A DNA stretch of 64,000 nucleotides from Anaeramoeba ignava. Lineage: Eukaryota; Metamonada; Anaeramoebidae. The stretch lies in the NCBI GenBank assembly GCA_028826165.1, contig JAPDFW010000066.1, positions 348,001 through 412,000 of the forward strand, written 5' to 3'. The position numbers were made by a program, and so were the translations under genes. Of this stretch, positions 45,917 to 57,400 are shown in pieces. Within the stretch, counting starts at the first letter, position 1. The number at the start of each line of letters is the position of its first letter. The notes beneath the pieces were generated by a model that worked only from the letters and a program-made list of their open reading frames with translations, was not told the origin of the DNA and did not search any database.

Positions 45917-47459
45917 ATGGGAAAACACTTAGTATCTTGGTTTGTAGCAACAACGATATACCTATCGTATGGGGTGATGTTTATATTTGGATATGTAGAA
46001 GAATTTTTATCATATATAAAAAGAAAAGTGCTATTTTTCCAAAAGAAAAAAGAACCGACCCAACCGGTAAAAAAATCAAAACAATTAGCATCGCTCACAA
46101 ATTCGTTCGAGAGCTTTTACATACGGAAGATCTACGCGAAGGTTATTGACACATACAATCGGCCAATCACAACTATTCCTGGGACATGGATTGTAGTTCG
46201 TGATCGTTGGTTTTCAAAGGGAATTGGATCGGAACTTGAGTATACAGGAAAGGAAATCAAGTGCCTCAACATGGGGTCATATAACTATCTAGGGTTTGCC
46301 AAAACAACGGGTAAATGCCACATGGACGTGATAAAAAGTACGGATGAATTTTCGGTTGGCCAATGTTCAACAAGATTGGAATTAGGGACAACTCGGATCC
46401 ACAAGGAATTAGAGGCGGAAATTGCTAAATTCGTGGGAAAGGAGGACGCCATCATCTTCGGCATGGGATTCGCAACAAACTCTACTACCATTCCCTTAAT
46501 GGCAGGCAAAGGTAGCTTGATAATTTCGGACTCCTTAAACCACGCCTCTCTCGTTTGCGGCTCAAGACTGGCTCATGCCCAAATCCGTGTTTTTCAACAC
46601 AATGACTTGAGAAATTTGGAACGCGTTATCCGCGATTCTATCATAAAGGGCCAGCCTAGAAAAAATAGGCCGTGGAAGAAAATAATCATTATTGTTGAGG
46701 GGATTTATTCAATGGAAGGCGAAATTGCGCCGTTGCCGGAAATTGTTCGGTTAAAAAAAAAATATAACTGTCTTCTTTTTGTTGACGAGGCTCATTCCAT
46801 AGGAGCCATCGGTCCCACTGGAAGGGGTATTGTTGAGTATTTTGGCATCAATCCGGATGATGTCGATATTTTAATGGGAACTTTCACAAAATCATTCGGT
46901 TCTGTTGGAGGTTATATTGCAGGAAATAAGGACTTCATCAACTTTCTCAGACTCAAATCTTTCGGCGCGCTTTATGCAGACTCCATGTCTGTGCCCTGCG
47001 TCCAACAAGCCTTATCCGCTTTGAGATTTATCATGTACGACAAAGACGGGAAAAAAACCGTTGAAAAACTTCGTGAAAACTCCAATTATTTCCGCGAACG
47101 TCTTGTCAGAATGGGCTTCGAAGTAATGGGCGATTTCGACTCCCCAGTTATCCCAATCATGCTCTACTGTCCTGCTATCTTCACCACCTTTTCAAGAGAA
47201 TGTCTCCAAAGAGGTCTTGCTGTTGTCGTCGTCGGTTTTCCTGCTACTAATCTTATTGAAACTCGCGCAAGATTTTGTATCAGTTCTGCCCATTCTCCTT
47301 GATGAGCTTAAAAATGCTCTTGATATTATTAGTGAGGTTGGTGATATTCTTATGGCTAAATACAGGAAGGAGATGAATGTTGATCAACAAAAGCTTTTAT
47401 CACCAAGAAAAAAATTTGAAATGCTTCAAAATCAACAACAATCCATTCAAATCAAATAA
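45917..47459 (+). CDS. LCB2: Serine palmitoyltransferase catalytic subunit (LCB2/SPTLC2), with a 3' frameshift
   Basis: A PLP-dependent alpha-oxoamine synthase that condenses serine with palmitoyl-CoA, the first step of sphingolipid synthesis, at the ER. Residues ~5-32 form a membrane segment (W-F-V-A-T-T-I-Y-L-S-Y-G-V-M-F-I-F-G), as in SPTLC2. Key motifs: L-N-M-G-S-Y-N-Y-L-G-F, G-T-T-R-I-H-K-E-L-E, N-H-A-S-L, F-V-D-E-A-H-S-I-G, and the PLP lysine at residue 325 in G-T-F-T-K-S-F-G-S-V-G-G-Y. The first frame ends at 47302 just after I-S-S-A-H-S. The remaining C-terminus (L-D-E-L-K-N-A-L-D-I-I-S-E-V-G-D to the stop at 47459) is one frame away, and removing one base near 47296 restores it. GC content and codon choice are strikingly higher than in neighbours. 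Single exon. Confidence 0.93.
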
Positions 47460-47559
47460 TTTTCTTTTCCTTTTCTTTTTCTTTTTTTTTTCTTTTTTTT
47501 TTAAGAAAACAAATCCAAATTTTTATTTCAAAGAACAAATAAAGTACCAAATGCAATTA

Positions 47560-48145
47560 ATTTTAAATCTAAATCAATTTTAAATCTAAATCAATTTTAA
47601 ATCTAAATCAATTTTAAATCTAAATCAATTTTAAATCTAAATCAATTTTATATCAAATTTTAAATCAAAATTAAATCAATTTTATATCAATTTTAAATCA
47701 ATTTTAAATCAATTTTAAATCAATTTTATATCAATTTTAAATCAATTTTAAATCAATTTTAAATCAATTTTAAATCAATTTTATATCAATTTTATATCAA
47801 TTTTATATCAATTTTAAATCAATTTTAAATCAATTTTAAATCAATTTTAAATCAATTTTATATCAATTTTAAATCAATTTTAAATCAATTTTAAATCAAT
47901 TTTAAATCAATTTTAAATCAATTTTAAATCAATTTTAAATCAATTTTAAATCAATTTTAAATCAATTTTATATCAATTTTAAATCAATTTTAAATCAATT
48001 TTAAATCAATTTTAAATCAATTTTAAATCAATTTTAAATCAATTTTATATCAATTTTAAATCAATTTTAAATCAATTTTAAATCAATTTTATATCAATTT
48101 TAAATCAATTTTAAATCAATTTTAAATCAATTTTAAATCAAATTT
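47560..48145. repeat. AAATCAATTTT minisatellite (left of ankyrin gene)
   Basis: Tandem 11-base units AAATCAATTTT, with variants such as TATATCAATTTT and, at the left edge, ATCTAAATCAATTTTAA. About 50 units lie downstream of LCB2 and downstream of the 3' end of the minus-strand ankyrin gene. No open frame. Confidence 0.92.
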
Positions 48146-48171
48146 TGAAAATATCAAAAAAAATCCACTTT

Positions 48172-48395
48172 TTGGTTTTGTTGTTTTTTAATTTTGGTTT
48201 TGCTGTTTTTTAATTTTGGTTTTGCTGTTTTTTAATTTTGGTTTTGTTGTTTTTTAATTTTGGTTTTGTTGTTTTTTAATTTTGGTTTTGTTGTTTTTTA
48301 ATTTTGGTTTTGTTGTTTTTTAATTTTGGTTTTGTTGTTTTTTAATTTTGGTTTTGTTGTTTTTTAATTTTGGTTTTGTTGTTTTTAATTGTTTT
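48172..48395. repeat. 22-bp GGTT-containing tandem repeat
   Basis: About ten copies of TTTTGGTTTTGTTGTTTTTT followed by AA, with two copies carrying GCTG instead of GTTG. It is unusually strand-asymmetric (T and G only on the plus strand apart from the AA step) and lies ~40 bp from the stop codon of the ankyrin-BTB gene, within its probable 3' flank. Confidence 0.9.
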
Positions 48396-48436
48396 GTTGC
48401 GTTCTTGCTTTCCTAAAAAAAAAAAAGGAAAGAAAA

Positions 48437-51400
48437 TCAATTGTCTTTAAACTTCTCTTTGTAAAATTGAAGAGATGAATTGGGATGAAGTTGGAAAAAA
48501 TCAAAAAAGAAATCAAAATCAAATAAATTCTCTTGTTTTGTAATCATTTCTTCATAATCTTGTTGAGTAATCCTGTCAGTATAAAGAAACTTAATAAAAA
48601 GACTCATATTTTGATAAGTCTGCTCAGAAAAATCTTTTGTTCGGTTGGATTTATCATCAACAGAAATAAACATTTGACGAAATAGTTGACTTCTTGCTTG
48701 AAGAATCAATTTGTGAACTTTCAGATTTTTTCCTTCAACTTCAATTTGAAAATCTTTTGTGTCATCTTGATAATATAACTTCTGTATATCAACAAAAATG
48801 TTCCTTTCGTTAGGATTCTCAATTCCAATCTGCTTCAATAATTGATACAATTGAAGCTCTTCTTGGGTTTTATAAATTGTTTGTGTTTCTGCTTCTTCTT
48901 GTTTTTTTGCTATTGTATCAGATGAGTTTAATCTTTTGAATCTCCCAAAATAAATCCATCTCAAAATCTTCATAATTTGATTTTCTGTTGCTTTCTCTAA
49001 AGTTTCTCGAACTTGCTCCGCTTTTTTTCCTGTTCGAAGTTCAATCATTAACCGATGAACAGGAAACTTTGATATTTGGAAATCAGTTAGTTCATGCTTT
49101 TCAAACAGATTTTGGAAATCCTCAAGAAAAGATAAAAACGATGAATGTAAAGTTTGGAAAAGTGGCTCACAAAGACTTAAAGGTGTCACTCCAACATCAT
49201 CCTTAATATTAAAATTTGCTCCTCTTTCCACTAATAACCTAAACATCGCAAGATTAAATTTTTTGTTCTTGCATAAAATGTGTAATGGTGTTTCCTAAAT
49301 TGTTTTTCAAAATTATTTACTCATTTCATAAATTATTTATCATCTCAAAAAAAATTTACTTTCTATTGTTTTATTAAATTTTATTGATCAATCAAAAAAA
49401 CATATCAATCTTTTGATTTTTTTACTCTCTAAATTTTCCTTTTTAATTTAATTTTTTTCATCTTTTTTCCTTTTTAGATAATCACTTTCTAAAAAAGGAG
49501 AACAAAATAAATATTTTTTTTTTTTCAATTTTAATAATTTTTAAATTCCTCTTTTACAATCTAAAAAAATAATAAAGTAAATAATTAATTTTTTTTTTTT
49601 TGGGATCATATCAAATTTACTTTCTATAATCCATTTTCAAGAGAAAATGATTTTATTGAATTTTCTTATCCTTTTCATTTTGATTCAAAAATTTACTCCC
49701 TTTTTTTTATTATTTTAATTTTTTCCAATTTTTTTTTCAATCCAATTAGATTTTACTTTCTAAAAATCAAAAACAAAAAAAAATAAAATATTAGAAAAAC
49801 AAAATTTATTTCTACATTTTCTAAAATATTTACTTTCTATTAGAATATCAAATTTTTTCCTCTTAAAATAAATTGATATCCCTTTCTTAAGAAAAATTTA
49901 CGTTCTAAATAATATTTTGGAATTTTTAAAACCAAAATTTTTGTTCTTCTTTTGTTCTTATTCTTTTACATTCTTTTTTATTGATAATAAGAAGAAAAGA
50001 AAAATATTTTCTCAGAATTCTTGATTAAAAAAAAATCCTTACAATCTATATTAGTGAAAAATCATTTTCATTAATTTTCAATAAATAACAATTTTTTTTT
50101 GGGTTTTTTTAAGAAGTCATTTACAATCGGGATAGTAAAATTTGCTCCATTTTCAATTAAAATTTTCAACATCTCCAGACTAATTTCTTTTCTTTCGCAA
50201 ATCACATGAAGTGGAGTACCCTATAAAAAACAAATCCAAATTTTTTTGGTTTCTTTTCTTTTAAATATTTTTTTTTCTTCAATCATTTTAGAAAAAAATT
50301 ACAGGCTAGAATTTAGGAAAAAAATTTAAAATTATTTTGAGAAAGTCAAATTTTCTTCATTTCTTCTCTCTTTTAAATAATTACTCGTTCCTAATTTTAG
50401 ATTTTTTTTTTTTGATTAAAACTGGTTTTCTTTTGATTTTTTTTTCTATTTACTCTCTAATAAATTCACATTGATTTTTTTTTAATCATTTGAAAATTGA
50501 AAAAAAGAATAAGAAATTAATCCTTTTCTTACGTTCTAGAAAATTCTTTTCAATTTAAAATGTGTCATTTCAAATTTCAAATTTCAAATTTACTTTCTAA
50601 GATTGGAAAAAATTTCCCAACAAAAAAAAAATATTCATTTTAGTTTTCATGTCTTTTTCTTCATTATAAAATTTAACATTACATTGCTGATATTAAAGTT
50701 TGCTCCATTTGAAACGAGAACTCTTAGCATTTGACTTGTCAAAATTCTGTTCCTACAAATAAAATGTAAAGGAGTGTTCTTTGAAAGAAAAAAATATTAA
50801 AATGAATAAAATAAAATCATTTGAAAATTAAAATTAAATTAAAATCAAAATTTACCTTCTATATTATTTATTTTATTTTATTTTATGAGAAACAAAATCA
50901 AAATTGAAAATATTGTTTTAATTTAAATTTAATTTACATCCTTAATTATATTGTTTTTCTATAAATTTTGATATCATTTCATTTTAAGATTAAATGATTT
51001 TACTCTCTTTTAAATTCCAAAAAAAAAAAATAATAATAATAATAATAATAAATTCTTGTTAAATGAGAAAATAAGTTTGTATTTCCCAAATTATACATTT
51101 TGAATGTTAAAGTTAGCACCATTTGTAATCAATATTCTAATAATATCTGAATTAATATCATCTGATTTGCATAAGAAATGTAAAGGGGTGTTCTTTGAAA
51201 GAAAAAAATATTAAAATGAATAAAATAAAATCATTTGAAAATTAAAATTAAATTAAAATCAAAATTTACCTCCTATATTTTTTATTTATGAGAAACAAAA
51301 TCAAAATTGAAAATATTGTTTTAATTTAAATTTAATTTACATCCTTAATTATATTGTTTTTCTATAAATTTTGATATCATTTCATTTTAAGATTAAATGA

Positions 51401-54400
51401 TTTTACTCTCTTTTAAATTCCAAAAAAAAAAATAATAATAAATTCTTCTTAAATGAGAAAATAAGTTTGTATTTCCCAAATTATACATTTTGAATGTTAA
51501 AGTTAGCACCATTTGTAATCAATATTCTAATAATATCTGGATTAATATCATCTGATTTGCATAAGAAATGTAAAGGAGTTTCCTTTGAAAGAAAAAAATA
51601 TTAAAATGAATAAAATAAAATCATTTGAAAATTAAAATTAAATTAAATTAAATTAAAATTGAAATTTACATTCTTTATTTTTTATTTATGAGAAACAAAA
51701 TCAAAATTGAAAATGTTGTTTTAATTTAAATTTAATTTACATTCTAAATTAAATTGTTTTTCTATAAATTTTGATATCATTTCATTTTAAGATTAAATGA
51801 TTTTACTCTCTTTTAAATTCCAAAAAAAAAAATAATAATAATAATAATAAATTCTTCTTAAATGAGAAAATAAGTTTTTAATTTCCAAATTACATTGACT
51901 AGATTCAAATCGAAACCTTTGGAAATCAAAATACGAATAAATTCTGTATTTAAATTTCGACTGCGATATAAGTAATGAAATGGTGTTTCCTGAAAAAATG
52001 GAATTATTGTAAATTTTTTTTTGGATTAAAATGAGAAAATCAATTGATTATGTTATTTTTCAATAGTACATTCTATTCAAGCAAAATTTCCCAAATTAAA
52101 AATGGGTGTGAAAATCTTTTCATTGTAAGAAATTAAAAAAAAAATGTTTAAAATTACGTCCTATTATTTTGATTCAGATTTAAATATTGAATGGAAGATA
52201 ATTTTCGAAAATCAAAAGATAATATCCAAAAATTTTTTACAGCCTGAACATAAAAAGAATATATATTTAAAAAGGGATTTCTTTTTTCTTTTTTTTTTTG
52301 ATTAAAATTTGATTTTACTGTTTCTAAATTGAAATCAACTCCTTTTTCCATAAGTAATCTCAGCATTTCTGTGTTAAATGATCTGTTTTGACATAAGAAA
52401 TGTAATGGAGTTTCCTATTATTAAATTAAAACATAAGCAAAACTATTTCTATAATAAAAATTAAAGATTAAAAATCACTTTCTAATTTTATTTCAAAAAT
52501 AAATATCCTTTTTCCTCTCTTTTTCTTTTTTTAAAATTTTTTACTTTCTGATTTACAAAAAAATCAAATTAAATCATTTTCTTTTTTTATGGAAATAAAA
52601 AAGAATTAAAAATATCTACTTTCTATAAATAAACAGATGAATATTTAGTTTGAAAAATGTTTTAGACATTAATCCATTTTCTTTTTGAAATCAAATATTT
52701 CTTACAGATTTTTTTTGAAAACTCACTCCTTTTTCCATAAGTAATCTCAACATTTCTGTGTTAAATGATCTGTTTTGACATAAGAAATGTAATGGAGTTT
52801 CCTATTATTAAATTAAAACATAAGCAAAACTATTTCTATAATAAAAATTAAAGATTAAGAATCACTCTCTAATTTTATTTCAAAAATAAATATCCTTTTT
52901 CCTCTCTTTTTCTTTTTTTAAAATTTTTTACTTTCTGATTTACAAAAAAATCAAATTAAATCATTTCCTTTTTTTATGGAAATAAAAAAGAATTAAAAAT
53001 ATTTACTTTCTATAAATAAACAGATGAATATTTAGTTTGAAAAATATTTTAAACATTAATCCATTTTCTTTTTGAAAAAAAAAGGAATAGAAAAGATTTA
53101 CAGTTCTTCTATTAAATTTGATTTCTTTTTCAATTAAGAATCTGAGAATATTCATATTCATGCATTCATTACGACATAAAAAATGAAAGGCTGATTCCTA
53201 TTTTGAAATTTTATTAATTATGATTTTCCATATTTTTTTTGTTTTTTTTCTTTTAAGAAATAATCTAGAAAATGTTTATATTATTTACTCTCTGAGAATA
53301 AAAAAAATTATTAAAAGGGAAAAAAAATCTTTTTTCTTTTTTAAAAACCTCCTATTGCAAATTTATAAAAGAAGAGAATTTGGATAATTCAAATAAATTT
53401 TCGATTCAAATCAAAGAAAAAAAAATTACTTTCTATTATCATAAAGAAAAAATATAAATTGATTTAATTACAATTTAATCTTAATTTTATTAGATAAACC
53501 GAAAATTCACATTTCTCAATCTCAAATTAGCTCCTTTTTCAATTAAAAAAAACAGAATATCTGAATTCATTGAATCGTTTTTGCATAACAAATGGAAAGG
53601 TGTTTCCTAATAATAATAAATAAAAAAGTAAATACATTAATCAAAATTTGTCAATTTTTTATCCTTTTTTTTATCGATTTGATTTTTGCAGTAGAAAAGT
53701 ATCATAATTACTTTCTAATTAAAGGAGAAAAAAAAAAGATTAGATGTTGATTTAAAAAGGTTTGAAAGTTAATTTGATCTAAATTTTTTATCTATAAAAC
53801 ATTTACTGACTATAAAAGATAATTAATTTTGTTTTATTTATACTTTTTGTTTCTTTTTTTCTTAGTGTGACAATATTTTTTTTTACTTCCTATTAATTCA
53901 TCAAAAATATAGATCCAATTCCAAAATAAGTATAAAAGAAGATCAATTTCATTAATTAGTTTAATTTCTCGAACAATTAAAATCCATTTACTGATTGCAT
54001 ATTGAAATCAGCACCGTTTTCAATCAAAAATCTGATCATATCAATATTTATTGATGAATTTTTGCATAGAAAATGGATTGGAGTTTGCTAAATAAAAAAA
54101 AAATTAAATCAAACTTTTCTCAAAAAAAAAAAAGAAGAACTTATTCAATGATTAGAGTTACTTTCTGGAAAATTAAAAGGAATTGAAATTGTGAATTTGT
54201 TATATTTTTTTTTTTAAAAAGATGATCATTTTGAATACATCCTAAAAAGAAAAAAAATGGAAAGATTATAAGATTTCTTGAAGAAATTTCTTTCATTCTT
54301 TTTTTACTTTCTAAAAAAAAGAAAATGAAAAAAAAAGGGATTTTCTGTGAGTTTCTTTTAGATTGATAAAATTTTTCGCTTACGTTTTTCATCTTGAAAT

Positions 54401-57400
54401 CGACCTGTTTTTCTTTTAATAATCTAAGCATGTCAATTCTTATCGCGGAGTTTCTGCATAAAAAATGGAGAGGTGTATCCTATTAGCCAAAAAATATAGA
54501 AAGTGGAAAAGTTTAACTTTTATCAAAAAAGAGAAAAAAATTCTTTTTCATTTTTTTCATTTACAATCTTTTTGAGAAAAAAAATATCATGAATTATAAT
54601 TAATTAGAAACGATAAAAATAATTTTAAAATAATTTTACTTGCTAAATAATATCATTTTCTCTTATAATTAGAAAACAAATCATTTTTGTTTTTTCAATT
54701 AATTCAAAATACATCCTATTTCAGAAATTTTCCATCAAAAGTTGAAGAAAATCAATTTTTGTTTTAATTTCAAGTAAGTTTAAAATTATTTACATCATCC
54801 TATTTTTTAAAATTTTCAAAACAAAAAAAAGATAAAAGATTAAAAAAAAAAAAACTCTTTTTCATTGTTAAATTAGTTCATCATTTTTTTACATCATCCT
54901 TTTTATTTTAAAGTTAATCAATCAATCAATCAATGAAGTTTGAAATTAATAAAATTTTTTTTTTTTGGAAATTGAATATCTAAATAAGTAAAATTGTTTT
55001 AGATTAAATAAAAAATAATTTACAGACTTTATATTTTATAAACATAAAAATTATTTATTTATTTATTTATACTAAATCTTAAATTATTTACATCATCCTA
55101 ATTTTTAAAATTAATTCAAAAAAACAAAAAATCTATTTTTTTTGATTTGGGATTAAAATTACAGACTTAATTTATTTAAAGTAAATTTTAATAAATTTTT
55201 TAAATTTTAAGAATAAAATTTATTCCAATTTTTTTACATCATCATCCTTTTTGTTTTGAAATCAATCAACCAATGAAGTTTGAAATTAATAAAATTTTTT
55301 TTTTTGGAAATTGAATATCTAAATAAGTAAAATTGTTTTAGATTAAATAAAAAATAATTTACAGACTTTATATTTTATAAACATAAAAATTATTTATTTA
55401 TTTAATTATACTAAATCTTAAATTATTTACATCATCCTAATTTTTAAAATTAATTCAAAAAAACAAAAAATCTATTTTTTTTGATTTGAGATTAAAATTA
55501 CAGACTTAATTTATTTAAAGTAAATTTTAATAAATTTTTTAAATTTTAAGAATAAAATTTATTCCAATTTTTTTACATCATCATCCTTTTTATTTTAAAG
55601 TTAATCAATTAATCAATGAAGTTTGAAATTAATAAAATTTTTTTTTTTTTGGAAATTGAATATCTAAATAAGTAAAATTGTTTTAGATTAAATAAAAAAT
55701 AATTTACAGACTTTATATTTTATAAACATAAAAATTATTTATTTATTTAATTATACTAAATCTTAAATTATTTACATCATCCTAATTTTTAAAATTAATT
55801 CAAAAAAACAAAAAATCTATTTTTTTTGATTTAGGATTAAAATTACAGACTTAATTTATTTAAAGTAAATTTTAATAAATTTTTTAAATTTTAAGAATAA
55901 AATTTATTCCAATTTTTTTACATCATCATCCTTTTTATTTTAAATTTTTGTTTTGAAATTGAAAAATTAAAGTTATTATTTGCCCATTTTTGTTTGAAAA
56001 TTATTGATTCAATAAATAAAAGGAAATGCTTACATCCGTTTTCTATTTTGTTTGTTTTATAAAAATATTTCAAAGTAAAAAATAGGAATTATTTTTGGAT
56101 ATTTTGATTTTAATTTGAGATTTTATGAAAGTTGTCTTGGTTTTGTTTTACTTTCTTTTTTTTTGTATTTGAAAAAAAAATTGAAAAAATGATTAGAAAA
56201 AATGAATAAGGAAACAATATTTATTCCTTTCTTTTTCTAATTAATATTTACTTTCTATAAGCACGAAGTTGGGGGAAAATTAAATTAAATTAAAAATTAA
56301 ATTAAAATGTTATTTTCAAATTGGTCATTACAATTTTCATATTGAAATTATATCCTTTTTCAATTAATAATCTGATTGTTTCTGTATTTATTGATTTGTT
56401 GTCACATAGCATATGAAATGATGTTAGCTAAAAATATCAATTTAAAAAGAAAAATTAAATTGATATTTTTTCTTCTGAAAACAAAAAATTTTTACTCCCT
56501 AAAACAAAATTTATAATTAATAATTGATAACTTATAATAACCTTAATTGGAAAGAAATTACTCGCTAAATTTCAAAAGAAATATTCATTGAGTATTCCAA
56601 TTCATTGAATAATTTGATTTACTTCCTTTTGATTTGGAAAGATGAAATGAAAAAAAAGGAATTGAACAAAGAAATAAATAAGAAAGGGATTAATTCAAGA
56701 AGATTTTTTTTTTCCTTTTTTTACAGTCTAAAGGAAGTTTGCAAGAAAAAATAAGTGAAAAGGAAATTTAGATGAAAATAAATCATTACAGTTTTCAAGC
56801 TCAAATTATATCCTTTTTCAATTAAGAATCTGATTGTTTCTGTATTTGTTGATCTGTTGTCACATAGCATATGTAATGGTGTTAGCTAAAATTATCAATT
56901 TAAAAAGAAAAATTAAATTGATATTTTTTCTTCTGAAAACAAAAAATTTTTACTCCCTAAAACAAAATTTATAATTAATAATTGATAACTTATAATAACC
57001 TTAATTGGAAAAAAATTACTCGCTAAATTTCAAAAGAAATATTCATTGAGTTATTCAAGAAAAAAAACACTTCTTTTGAGCAAACAATCGAAAAGAAATT
57101 TATTTACATTCTTAAAAAAGAAAAAATCATCAAATAAATAGAAATTTTCAACAAAAAAAGGAAAAAAATACAAATTGTAAATTTAAATCTCCTCCATTTT
57201 CAAGTAACCAATCGAGAATATCTAGTGTTATTTTTTCACTTTTGCATAATAAATGAATGAAAGCTTTCTAAAATGGGAAATAAATCAGAAAATCAAATTA
57301 TTTTTTCTCAAAATCCAAAAAAAAAATAAATAAATTCTTTGAATAATTTACATCCTAAAAAAAAGGAATAAAAACTTTAATTCCATTTTTTCCTAATTTC

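Noticed and set aside
48172-48395. Telomere-like repeat
   Set aside because: The TTTTGGTTTTGTTG unit is 22 bp, lies inside a gene-dense region, and does not match a short regular telomeric repeat.
53461-53490. ATTACAATTTAATC as another microexon
   Set aside because: The minus strand lacks the AG acceptor immediately before the triplet.
56535-56550. Zero-length AG|GT junction (AAG-GTTATT on the minus strand) as a ratchet site
   Set aside because: A single occurrence per copy of a duplicated intron, without the TAG-GTAAA context seen at the microexons; it cannot be told from chance.
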